Below, one piece after another: positions 37,601 to 50,100 of a stretch of 64,000 nucleotides of DNA. Under the pieces are notes generated by a model. It was not told where the DNA came from. It ran no database searches and saw only the letters and a list, made by a program, of their open reading frames with translations. The translations under genes and the position numbers were made by a program. The stretch comes from Diprion similis (taxonomy: Eukaryota > Arthropoda > Insecta > Hymenoptera > Diprionidae): NCBI RefSeq assembly GCF_021155765.1, contig NC_060107.1, positions 6,868,501-6,932,500 on the forward strand. The letters are read 5' to 3'. Every line of letters starts with the position of its first letter. Positions within the stretch are counted from its first letter, which is position 1.

Positions 37601-39477
37601 ATAGTTTACAACAGATTATCCTGATTAAATAGTATTTTCCGTGTCTATAAAGTATACACGTATATTGGGGGTGAATATATGATTGAATACATTGAAATGA
37701 ATGCATGTATTCCATTTACATGGCATAGTCTTACTCAAACGAAACACTTTGGTACACACAGGCTACCAATTTCGACAGTACTCAGAATTTGGTTTTTAGC
37801 CATGTTTCAAGAAAGTCACCCAAGTTTATATTTTTTCTATCCCTTGATGTTGGAATGTATAACATTGGATTAGTTATAAACTCAAATCTAGTTTTCATGG
37901 CGAGTACCGTCAAAATCAGTCACCATGCATCTAAAAAAAGTGTCCTGTTGCAGCAAAACTATTTCACATATGTGTAAAAAAAATCCTCTATCTAATATGT
38001 GCTTTAGACAATAATGTACTATCTATTTGATCAAAAAATGGTAAAGAAGAATTATAAGGTAACTTTTTAAGAGTTTCAACTAGTTAAAACTATGATGGTA
38101 GGTATTTTAAATACTGTCATCCCAAAGGTTGTGTCAATATAATTACCTATTAGGCTGTTGTATGTACATTGTACATAGTTACCACCATTAAACGTCAGAG
38201 AAATATTGAACGGGATGTACACTTGAGTTTTCCTTTAGTAAGAGTAAAATTATATGTAGAGGAATCAGCAAATAGCATCAAATTTTCTGTACTGCATAAT
38301 GAAATAATGTCACTCGTATACCTAGTCTAACAAGATCTGAAGTTAAAAAAAATTTGTATACATATAGCATAGTATTACATTAGATATTAAAATCGTGTTG
38401 TTGACAACTACTATGATTATAATACATATGTTATAAAATTGTTGTAGAATCGGTTGAAGCATTGATTCTGAACTTGTAGAAGTGTAGAATCTCAGCTGAT
38501 TATTCTGTTGTTGGGGCATAGAAAAACTTACTTGTATACCTAGATGAACAGATAAACGTTAATAGTTCATTGGAACCAGATGTTAACCATTCTAAATGAT
38601 GTTTTTGAGAGAAAGTACACATTCAATCCAAATATTCGTATTTGTGTAAAGATTTTAGAAAACTGTAACCAGTAGTCATTGAGGCAAAGTGAAAAGTAAT
38701 TCGTCTTAATTGAACACCAAATGATTATAGGTATACGTCGCTTAGTTGCATCATACTCCAGACTACATATTCATGTAAATTACAACTTCTTTGGAAGTTT
38801 GAAAATATAAATTAAGCTCGTTTGCAGCTAATATAAAGAGATGAAAATGGTACTGTTCCGAAATGCAATCCTTACAAAATCTACATTATTAACTAGGTTC
38901 ATTTTCAAACGCATATCAGTTCTAGATTTTAGCAGATATTTTCGCATGGTTAGATTTCTTCAAAAAACAACATCATAATATGGAATTTATAGATTCTTGC
39001 GAATAATGATCGTTCAGACGAATGTAAAAAGGAAATCTACTTGTTGTACAACTTGATAACTCTAACCATTATGGTATACATATACTGTACTGCTTGACAA
39101 TGGTTTAATTTTTTGATAAATTTCGATCATACCTTTCAAGTTTAAAGACACATTAGTTCCCAAAATGTTGTTGAATATTTAAATAATTTGAAAGATCCAA
39201 TATTACAAAAATAATGATAAACTTTAATGTTAAAATCTTCTTCTGATTGTTGGTATTAAAGTTTAAACTAGGGTAATAATTATTTGTGTTTCAAATTGTT
39301 ACATATTACAGTAACAATAATTTGTCTTTCACAGAATCAACAAAATAAAAAATGTAGTTTTATAAGTGGCGCATGTGATGTTACTTTCCGTTTGTTTTAG
39401 ATCGGAGACAATGGGTAGCCATTGGCGTCTTGACTGCGATATTGGTACTCCTAATTATTTTGTTTATAATTAAGTGA
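34700..39477 (+). CDS. Syx6: syntaxin-6 (Qc-SNARE)
   Basis: SNARE of the trans-Golgi network and endosomes. Seven coding exons: 34700-34734, 35580-35782, 36265-36359, 36477-36536, 36664-36896, 37022-37116, 39401-39477. Phases agree and the product is 265 aa (human STX6 255). It starts [14 protein letters not shown], matching the family start [14 protein letters not shown]. The N-terminal three-helix domain includes [20 protein letters not shown] and [16 protein letters not shown]. The SNARE motif runs from about 175 to 235 with the zero-layer Gln at about 207 (ELDEQAVMLDDF). A C-terminal anchor follows DRRQW (about 244-264). Intron 2 is a U12-type AT-AC intron. AATAAA signals follow at 39653 and 39757. 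Intron 6 is 2.3 kb. Confidence 0.96.
35783..36264 (+). other. U12-type AT-AC intron of Syx6
   Basis: No GT donor exists near the end of exon 2. Instead the protein homology breaks exactly at ATATCCTTTT, the consensus U12 AT-AC 5' splice site. Homology resumes ([10 protein letters not shown]) after an AC dinucleotide at 36263-36264, and the branch-like GCCTTAACT lies with its A about 12 nt upstream, the distance required by the minor spliceosome. The phases (1 to 1) close the frame. The length is 482 bp. Confidence 0.9.
37117..37259 (+). other. possible read-through end of Syx6 exon 6
   Basis: If the GTAACT donor at 37117 is not used, the frame stays open for 46 more codons (Ser/Thr/Leu-rich, with an [11 protein letters not shown] repeat from a TCTTTATCC tandem) to a stop at about 37256. 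That would give a SNARE motif without its membrane anchor. The donor is weaker than most in the gene. It may be chance. Confidence 0.2.
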
Positions 39478-41108
39478 ATAACTTATTTCATTTCACAGAC
39501 TGTTCATCAATTATAGTGATTAATTTTCTTACTAGAATTTAAATTACACGTATACATATTACATACATATATGTATATGTGTATTTTATATATATATATG
39601 ATTTTTGTTAAACCGCATATTTATTGACTAGACTACTGTTTTACCGAAGATAAATAAAAAGATATTTACGTTGTTGTTAGAAACAAAGTGCCATATACCA
39701 TACATATAATGTTAACTTGTCCTTTGTATAATTGAAGAAAAATCAATATCTCGTAAAATAAAGGTAGTCACCTTCAATTTTGACAAAAGATATTTTTTCT
39801 TTTCTTATTAGTTATAAAAATGATCAACTCCTGTTCATTTTTTTAAATCAAAGACCCTCTACTAATTTCAATTTCACGTTTAAATTATTTTCATAAAAAA
39901 AACATCTCAACGAGGTCACACAAAAATTATGAATCATTGTAATTATTTTTTCCGTGTTACAAGAATACAATGATTTTATAATTGTTTATTGTTATATTTT
40001 ATATGCTACATTTTCTTCTAAACTATAAACTTCATACAAATGTTGTTTTTTTTTTTATTTATAATTTTATATAAGTAAAAAGTTTAAAGAGTACAATATT
40101 AAGTAATATGAATTGCCAAACAACACTAGTAATCAAAGTTCCTAAAGTTGGCTGAAGTACCAGAGACATTAATTTAGATTGCCAATTATTCTTTCTTACT
40201 TTGTCGGTTTAAAGAGACTTGAAAACCGCCAACTTAACTGCAATCCATTAACGATAGAACAGATGATCCATCTCGAATGTTATAATGATTGATATAGTTG
40301 TTCAACCATGATGAGGCTTACCATAACGCATTGGTGATACGAGTTATAGCCTTTGTATGAGACTCAAAGTTCGGAACCTATTCTAGTATGAGTTTTGAAA
40401 ACGTGTGTTCAGAATTTTAGAAAATGAAATTAGGAAATCCTTCAAAGTTGCAGAGTATAGTTGGCAAAGGTATATTATTGAAAATTTCATAATGTTGAAT
40501 AGGGTTCTATTATTTAAATCTTTGGTATAATAATCATGATTGCAAGGATTATCATTATATAAAAAGTATCAACGTAGTTTAACTTCAAAAAATACAGAGA
40601 AAATATTTTAACTTATCTGTTAAATAATAAAATCTAGTAATTAATGTACAATTAAAATAGTTTTTTTAAATGTTTTTTCTTTGTTGTTCTTTTCAGATAG
40701 AATATTGTACAAACTGAGAGTTTTGTGTAATAGAGAATTTAAATCTCGAAGTTGATGACGATGGACATGAAAAACGGTCCACTGATTGTTTTAGCATTGT
40801 TGTTACATTGTTTTATTAGTAAGTTAGCGTCATATTATTAAAAAATTCGAAGTTTATTTTTTCTCTATTAAATTACGCCCCTTTTTTTTTTTGTTCGTCC
40901 ATTTTCTTTCAATTCTTTGTATTTTTTCTGATAATTATATTTTTTTGCATTCTCAGTGTTAATTTAAAATATTTTTTGTAGCATCATACGATACTGGATT
41001 GTGTATAATTTGACTTGTTAGCTCTGGTTTCATTCAAGTAAATGAAACGTAAAATTCATGATTTTTTTTAAGTATTCTAGGGCATATTGTATCAGACGTG
41101 ATGAAAGT
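39478..41108. other. Syx6 3' UTR and intergenic AT-rich DNA
   Basis: The Syx6 3' UTR with AATAAA at 39653-39658 and 39757-39762 comes first. AT-rich DNA without features follows to about 40690. The right end holds a possible plus-strand signal-peptide exon (40697-40818) and the minus-strand LanB2 3' UTR. AATAAA on the minus strand occurs at 40853-40858. Confidence 0.6.
40697..40818 (+). CDS. possible signal-peptide exon of an unknown plus-strand gene
   Basis: A strong 3' splice site (GTTCTTTTCAG at 40686-40696) and a strong 5' splice site (A|GTAAGT at 40819) bracket 122 bases. From the ATG at 40755 they encode MTMDMKNGPLIVLALLLHCF, a textbook secretion signal (basic residue, then about 11 hydrophobics), leaving phase 1. 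No continuing exon was found. It would have to lie in LanB2 introns or beyond. It overlaps the expected LanB2 3' UTR on the other strand. Confidence 0.3.
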
Positions 41109-44100
41109 CTAAGGTTCAAGACGGACTCGTTTAAAGCATTCCGTTGGAAGAGCTAATTTAATAGTTTCTATATTATCAACTTCAAGTTTAAGCCTTTCGA
41201 CTTCTTCTTCATAATTTTTAACCCACTGAATTTGAACATTTTTCGCCAGTGTCAAGGCACGAATTCTTTCATCCAAATTAGCAGCTTTTATTTGCTCCTC
41301 AGCTGCATTAAGTCGTTCTTCCAAACGATCCAAGTCTGCCTCGTCTAAAAATATGCAATGTTATAGTAAATTATTAAAAAACCATATAAATTTGTATATC
41401 ATCCACGAATACTATATGTATAAATATAATTTTCTCAAATAAAATGTTTTATGCTGTTCACTAGATTATTGTTTCTTTTCTGACACAACTTACTTATTTC
41501 GGGCAAAGCCTCTAGTTCCTTTATAATCTCTGCTACTTCTGTAAGTGCTTTATCAACTTGTTGGGATGCAACACCAACATTGGTTTTCGATTGACCGACC
41601 TTTTGTTTCGCCTGGTTACAAAAAATAAACATAAACATTATTTTCTTGTGGTACTCTTCAAGCAAAATCGAAATAATCGAGAAATTATTGTTGAACAGAA
41701 GAATATTATACATATTTTGTCTACATTAAAATCTGACCTCGCTAGTAATGTTAGCGTCCCTAGCTGCCTGTTCTTCTTGTTCCTTGATAAGACTCTCTGT
41801 GAATCCTAGCCTAAGTTGTAGGTTTGCTGATTCTTGACCCAAAGTAAAGGCTTTGGATTTTGTTCGATTCGCTTCATTCCTGATTCTATTGGCATTTTCA
41901 CTTGCTTTATTCGCGTAGTTTTCCTGGAATACTTACAGTTAGTATCTTCTCAACTTTAGAGTTAAATAAAACATTGTATTTATTTACCTGCGCTTCTTTA
42001 GCGATATTCCTTGCCTTGACTGCATTAACTTCAGCTCCATTCAGAGTTTGATCAGCTGATTTAGTTTTGTTAAAAGCTTCTTCAATCAGTTTTCTGATCT
42101 CGTCAATGTCACGCAAGGATGCTTGTGCTATCACTTGTTCTCGTCGAACTTCTTCGTCAAATTCTATGTAAAACATGAATTGTAAGTTAGGAACCATCCA
42201 ACAAATTAAAAAAAAATTGATGATTCAGTTATATGAAATCACACTAACCGCTCAATTTCTTGTGCGTTTCTTGGGCTTCTTTAAGAGTGTGATCACCCCT
42301 TTTAACAGCTTCATCAACCTTTGCATTCGCATCGTCCGCTTCCAAGAATAGTTCGCCAATCGCTTCTTGTTGATCTCTCGCTCTTTCCAATAACTTTTCA
42401 CTGTTCAAAATTTTCTCACTTATTTCTCTCAGTAAATCATCATTGTTTTCAAGTAATAGTTGCGCTCGCTCTTTTATGCTCAATCCCTGTAATATAGACA
42501 GACGATATAACTTATGAGATAGCATGACAATAACAATGTTCCACTCAAGTATACGGCAAAGTAAAACCATAAGAAAAAAAGACGTATGGAATGTAGACGA
42601 AAGTGGAAAAAAATTTGAACTTTGGTAAAATCTCACCTCGTTACTGATGATATCGGCTTGCCTTTGAAGTTCATTAATATCAATGGTTGGAATACTAAGA
42701 TTTACAATTGATATCACCAATGCTTCTTTTAGAACTGAGGCAGATTTATTAGCTGTAATTTTTGTGAGATCCTTGACTTTATTAAATTTATCCTTGAGTG
42801 ACTGGAGTTCATTATCCAATACTCGAATCTCATCGCTGATGGAAAAAAAAATGTATGAATACGAAAACCATATAAATTTCTTGTCAATGAATATTCACTG
42901 TATTCAATAGATGTTCACCAATTGAAAAAATTTTCAAACTAACCTTATGTTGGTATTTTTATACATAGCTTGTTTTGCCAGATTATAAGCTTGCAGTGTT
43001 CTATTTTTTGCATTATTTGCAATGTCATAAACTTTCTTAGCTTCGTTCGTGTTACTGTAAGAATATTTCATTTAAGCCTTAGAAATAATTTTCATATGAT
43101 TCAAACGAGTTTTATTACAAGTCATATAGGTATATTCAAGTTTCGCCGCATAGTTTTAGCTGTATTTAGATGAATAAATGCTTGAGCAAATGAGAGAAGA
43201 TATTAAATACATAGTTGTGTATCACAAAACGCGTTGTTGGTAACTTACATATCCGCTAGTTCACGTGCCTTCTGCGCAATAGCGGTCATCTGATTATTTT
43301 GCTGGCCAACTTCCTCGGCTCTTTTTCTAGCATCTTCTAGTGCAGTTCGGCCTTCAGTCGCTAAATAAGCTTCAGCTTCCTGTGGTTAAATGATTTAGTT
43401 TGCATTGATGCGTGACTACGTTATTCGTTAATGCTACTTCAAAACTATAAAATAATAGACTTACAGACAGCTGTTCGTGAATTGTATCCAACACTGTTTC
43501 GGCCTCTTCAATACTCATTTGGCCATCAGTAGCGGTCTCGTTAGCTTTGTCAGCAATAAATTCGACCTCACGTGAATTGTCATCTATCTCGTTCAGAAGA
43601 TTACGCAAGTCATCCAACTGTTCAACTAGAGATTTCTCGTCGCCTAAAAGATATAGAATTTCATTTGTGAGAAATTCATCATTTTGAATAACAAAAATAC
43701 AAACTCTGCTGAAAGCAATATAGATACCACATACTTCCAGAATTTTGTTGAGCATTTTGTAACAACGTTTTGACACGATCTTGAACGTTCTTTAATTCTT
43801 TTTCAAAGTCCGTATCCTTTTTAAACGCAGTTTGAGAGCCACCGATTTTTCTTAATGTATCTTCTAAATCATCTAATCGTCTCCGATGCGCATTTATGGC
43901 ATCTTGAACCAGGTTGTAACAAGGAGGACAGTCTATACATCCACGCTGCCGGTCATACTTATTTTCTTTGCATCGATCACAACGTCGACCTTCCACATTT
44001 TGTAGACACTAACAAATAGCAGGAAGTTCGTTAGAATAAACTCAATTGCCTTGCTTAGTACAGAATGAATAACTTACTGGGCACTGCCCATCTGGACCAC

Positions 44101-47100
44101 ATTGCAATTCTTGTGAACCAATTTCATCGCAGTCACAGCGCTTGCATCCTTCATTACCAAATCCGTATTGGTAGGGCAAACAGGCATCGCAACGTTGAGA
44201 TGTTACACCAGGTTTACATTGACATTGTCCTGTCAGTGCGTCACAAGTCCGACCATGCGATCCTTCAGGGTCACAGTTACACGGAGCGCAACCCTAAAAT
44301 ATGTGTTTAAACAATATATATGAACTTGAGTGACGTATCACTCTTGAATCTGAATTAGCTAAAAATTCCAAGAAATTACCTCTCCGCTAGCAATATTATA
44401 ATATCCGTCCTCACACTTGTCGCAGTTATGGCCAGTCACATGAGGCTTGCATCTACAATAACCTGTCAATTGGTCACACGGAGCAATACTTCCGTCGTCA
44501 AGTTCCTGCGTGCCTGGAGCATAACACTCACACGCTACACAGCCATCCTCTTTACGATCAGATAAGGCATCACCATAATATCCTGGAAATGGTCAAGAAA
44601 TATTTGTGGAATTGCCTGTTATTATGCAAATGAAAAACTTTTTCACATCAAAGAAAATGCAAATTGTAGATTACCTGGAAGACATTCCTCGCAGTTAAAG
44701 CCAGCTGTGTTGTTCACGCACTTTAAACACTCTCCCGTAAGTTGATTACAGTTTCGCACCGCATTCAGGTCGATATTGTTATTACACTCACAAGGCTTGC
44801 ACTTTTGGTTATTTTCAGGGTCACCAAAGTAACCATCAGAGCAAACTTCGCAGCGGGCACCTGTGATCGAATGTGTTTATTCAGTATTCAAGTATATGTT
44901 GGCATTATACAATATGCTACTAAATATACATGTTAATGATTTTATGCTTCCAGTATCGTATTGACAATTATTATACTACTATGACTATAGTATTATATTC
45001 CACTATTGTTGGATACGAACCTGTACGTCCTAGAGGACATTCCGAACAAATTGGGTCGGCATTATTATCAAGTAGAATGCAATGTCCTTGATCTGGGCAA
45101 GGGCATGGTTTGCAATCATCAGCTGTCCCCTTTAATGGGTACCCATAATATCCACGTTGACAGTGCTGACAATTATCTCCCGAAGTGTGATGCTGGCAAA
45201 TACACTGGCCTGTGGATAATTAGCAGGAGAAAGTTAAAATTATTGCATCGATTTCCGATTGTACTTGTAAGTCACCGGTTTTCACCAATGACGATTTCTG
45301 CATACTGGTCATATTGGCGTTAATGCAATACGCACCTGTTTCAGCTTCACAGATGTCGGCATGTCCGTTACAGTTACACGGTACACAAAGCGCGAATGGA
45401 CCACCGTTTGAGGGTTCATGGTGGAAACCTGGCGAGCAGGATTCACAAAATTGACCAATGTATCCCTGAGGACAGGTGCAGTGCTCTATCCAATCCGCCG
45501 GTTCACCAGGCGCGCCACGATGTGCTGTTTCTAGCATTACGTCATCCAAGAATCCTTTGCCTGTAGTGCATGCAAAGAATTATTAAAAATACAAGCTTTA
45601 CAGAAAAAAATGAGTAAATCTTGATTACCTTTGTGAGTGTAAGTTCCGCGGATTTTGATCGCGGTCAAATTAGACAATACGGACATGAAATCTCGCGATG
45701 ATAATTGCGGAAGCCAACCATAATCAGGATGCTCGTGCAGTCTAAATCTGTATTCCATAAACTGTGGAAAAAGTGTGAATTAGGATAGCATCAAACCCTA
45801 GACAATGGTGTTTCGATAATTATATACGTACTACACCAGACGGCGAAGGGTTGTTCTGTCCGAATATTGGTTGGGCAATCGGCTGCCCATTCCTTCCTTC
45901 AAGAATTACGTCACGTACCGTTGGTGCCGCACCTCTATCTCCTATCCTCAATTTGAAAGTCAGATCTTGATTGTAAGACGCACGTTGATCGCCGAGAAAT
46001 CTGTCTACAAGAGACATGAGTGATCAAAATATTATGAACAACTTATAACTCGATTGACATTCACATTTCACAAGTTTTACACTTACCAGGTGCAACGAAA
46101 TACACATCTTCACGATCTTGGGCTGAAACACTGATAGATTGTGTCAGTGAGTCGTAATTGAGTGGTAAACGTCTGCCATTGACTTCCGCTGACCAGCGCT
46201 CGGTACCTCTAGCAAACATGCTCTCAATAACAACTTTAGAATATCCAGATTCAGACTCACAGACTGATGAATGCCCATAACAGAAGCACGGGGTGCACCC
46301 GAATACATTTGAAAGAGCAAGATTGAAGAAGCCAGGACGACACCTACGGGTGAAGGTTGAGAAGTTATTACAAATGAGTGGATGTTGAGTGAAAATTGAA
46401 TAAAATATAATTTTGAAGTAACTTTAAAAAAAATTTCAAATTCGTTATTTGATTGAAGCTGAATATCGAAGTCCTTACTCGCGACAACGTTTTCCTTCAA
46501 CATTTTCCTTGCACTGGCAGTCTCCGGTGTGTGGGTCACATCTTTCAACGTTACCCAATGAACCAGCAATGTTACACTCACAGGAAGTACAACCAAGTGA
46601 TCCAAAGTTATAAAAATTGGGAGCACAACGATCACATTTGTCTCCGGTGACACCAGGTTTGCACTGGCACTTGCCTTCACTGTTACACTGCAAGCTTCTT
46701 GAACCTGTGAAAATCGAATACCGTAATGAAATAAATGATATTTTGATTGAAAATAGTATGTTCAAACTCTATTTCCACAATTGTAGCAGATTCCTATCTG
46801 ATTATCACAAAAGCTATGATTCACTTACCAGTTTCATGACAATTGCAAGGAATGCAATAGCCGTCTTCAGAACGTTCGTAGAAATTTTCACGACATCTTT
46901 CACAATTAGCACCGTCGCGATTCAAATTACAGTCCAAACAGTGCCCTCCGTGTCCAGTAGCTTTGTACAGTTCATTATCAAAGTAACATCGATCTGAGTA
47001 GCCGTTACAGTTGCAAGCTGATTTTGAGAAAAGAAATGCATTTAATTAAGAATATTACGTAGGTATAACAAACCATGTAAAGTGTTAAAAATCAACGAAA

Positions 47101-50100
47101 CTTACAAAACTAATATGCATATTCACTAAGGCGGGGCTGCGTAAGGAAATTGTGTGTGTGTGTGTGTATTTAAGTGAGTATGCAAGATACATCGCGGCGG
47201 CTTCTCACAAAGAAGTCTTCGCAGTCTCCGCGAAAGGGAAGGTAGGTCATTTTTTTCAAAGACCGCATGACTTCTACTTTATCAGCGATTGTTTTTCGTG
47301 TCACTATATCGGAGAACATTTCCTGTCCACAATTATTCTCAATTTTCTTCCATTTTTTCTTAACAATTGGCTAACTCGAGATTTCAAATACTTTGGGACA
47401 GCAAAGATCGATTGTGATACGAAAGTGATAATTTTTTTAAAATCTAGAACGCTAAAAATTTAAGAGTGATCAATTCATTTTAGTTTTCCACTGTTTATGG
47501 GAATATCAGTTGCATATATATTATAGGAATGATGACATAATGAATTTCAATCATCCCGGGGGATCGTTTATTTATTTATTCGTTTATTTTATCTTCATAC
47601 AAATTCAAAGAACCCCGTAACGGCTATCGCACGACTCACGTTCTGCATTACTTATCGTTGTATCGAGAACGAAGAGCGTGCGAAGCTTGGCGATGATGGT
47701 ATTCGTTCGTTTCGCGACTTGGTTGACTTGTCCATATAAGGTGAGGCCGCACAATGGGGTTCTAAGCCGACCGAGCAAGACGGTGGGCTGGCCGTGGATA
47801 TACGTGGAGAAAAAACGCTCAACAGATCCGCGAAGCGGCAGAATGCTCGCGGGTATCGCGATCACGAAGATATAATTATGCATCTGGCCGAAGCTGCATA
47901 GTTACCGATTCGAATAATAAATTTTGTCGGATTCTGATTTAATTTTTTTTTTTTTAATTAATCTAAAAAAAACCAATATCATGAAAATAATTATACCTTT
48001 GCATTCATTGGCGTTAAACGACGTGGCTCGAGCCCAGGGTGCGTCATTGTAAAATGGTAAACACTCGTTGCAATCGGGTCCAGCGGTGTTGTGTTCACAG
48101 CTGCGAAAATTGTTGTTAAATTATGAGTTTCCATTGTCCGAAAGAATATCGTTGAATAACGTGTTGGTGTAATTGATATATATTTTCAGAGGGAAATTAT
48201 AATGTAAACATTATAGAATCAGAAAAAAATGTAGAGATTATGAAAATGTAAAGATTTCATTTTTCGTCCAGACTATACGCTCCGCAATTAAATATCACGG
48301 ATTCCCGAGTTAAATGCTCACCGACAAACGCGGCGAGTTGATCCGTCGATACCGGTACTTTGAACACATTCGCCTGCGTGTCCGTTGCAGGTGCAACGTG
48401 CACCAACCGCTACTTCAGCGATGGCGTAGTAATAAGATTTTAGCACCTGATCATCCCCGAATACCTCGTCACCGAACGTGTTCAGACGATCCAAAGTGAT
48501 CCTCAAGTCGCTGGCTTGGACCCATTCCTATTTATATACAGAAAAGAAGCTTGGGCAAGTAACGAAAGATCTTTAAAGACTTCGCCGAAAAATCTTGACA
48601 ATCGAAATTAATTACCTGCAGTTCCGGGTTGGTCTCAAACCAGTAAGCAGAGGGTCGTCCTTCGAGGGTGGAAAAGGCTACGTTGCCGCCGGTGAGGGGA
48701 GATATGTCCGAGTACTCGGAGCTGCACAAAACTCTCGTATCATCGCCGCGAACGGTTTCCTTGGAGTCGGGAAGTCCGTAGGTGTCCCTGCAGGTAGCCG
48801 AATAAAACTGGTACGGTTGCCAGGGGGATTTCTCGTTCTTCCTCTTGTATATACCCAAGCTTTCGGGTCGCGGTGATATGAAAAGTATCCGGACGTACGT
48901 AATGTCGTAAGTTTTTCCTGAAATTTTTTATTTCGAAAATATTACGGCGAACATTTAGTTATAAGTATACTATCTTTATGCTTCTCGCTTCAAATTATAG
49001 GGCATCTGTAATAGTTTCCTTTGACAATGAGTGAAGAATGATTATTGATTAGCGATAAATGTTCGAGATTTTCTAAGAAAAAAAAATCCCATTACTGCAT
49101 CCTACAAATTCCAGTTCCTTTGGGCATCTCGTCGTTTACACTTTTCTGATAATCCAAATTCTGGAGGGTATAAACATGCTCTGCACATTTCGCCGACTCA
49201 TTTAACGAATAATTGCTAACTTAATTGGCGTGAATCGCAGAAGAATAATAACCGTTTGGACGTTCAGCTTCTTCGAGAATGAGAAAGAATGTATAATATA
49301 ATACTTTAATGTTACAGCAGCAGCGGTCCTTTTAAAAATTCGTAGAAAGACCGCTTAGTAGGTGGTCTTCGTCACGTTGGTGCAGATCAACGTTGAAAGC
49401 CTAAGAAAGTCGGCGGTTGTTTTATGAATGAACATGTGGGGCCCATAAGGTCTCGGTGGTTATTCCGTCGAGACCACATGATCGTTAACTCGCAAAAATT
49501 TCTCCCTCGAAAAGCCATGCTGTTTCTTATTCCAAATATTTGTATAACTCTATGTTGAAAATTAGAGAATACTGCAGCAATACAAAGCTTCAATATGAAC
49601 TATAATATTTTTATTCATATATTTGTCCTTTACCATAAGCCAATAAAGATCAATGAATATCAAAGTAACGAATTTCTTCTTTCCCTGAATCAGTATAATT
49701 AGTACAGGCAATCTGTTATAAAACGCCACAAAACCTTATCTGGCAGAATTTCAAGACAGTCTATGAGTAAAGAGGTCAATATTTCACCCCGCCCATTCCA
49801 TTTTTCTCTCCTTTGATTCTCTCGTCTCTTATATATCAGCTTATATCTTCGCTCCTCTGTCATTATAATAGTCGTAACGAATGAATGAATCTTTTATAGT
49901 ACAGTCCTGCAGCAGCTAAACGCCACACTACATGCATATATAGGTATATTATATTATATGATACCCGTCTGTATGATATTACACACAGCTGTACGTCTGG
50001 GAACTGATATGACTACGAGTACTTATCTGTATAGAAAAAAAAAACAACGAAGAAAAATAATCATGAATCTGCCCGGATGTAGGTATATGAAACTTAGTAA

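Noticed and set aside
46617-46997. 126-codon plus frame
   Set aside because: Antisense shadow of LanB2 Cys-rich exons.
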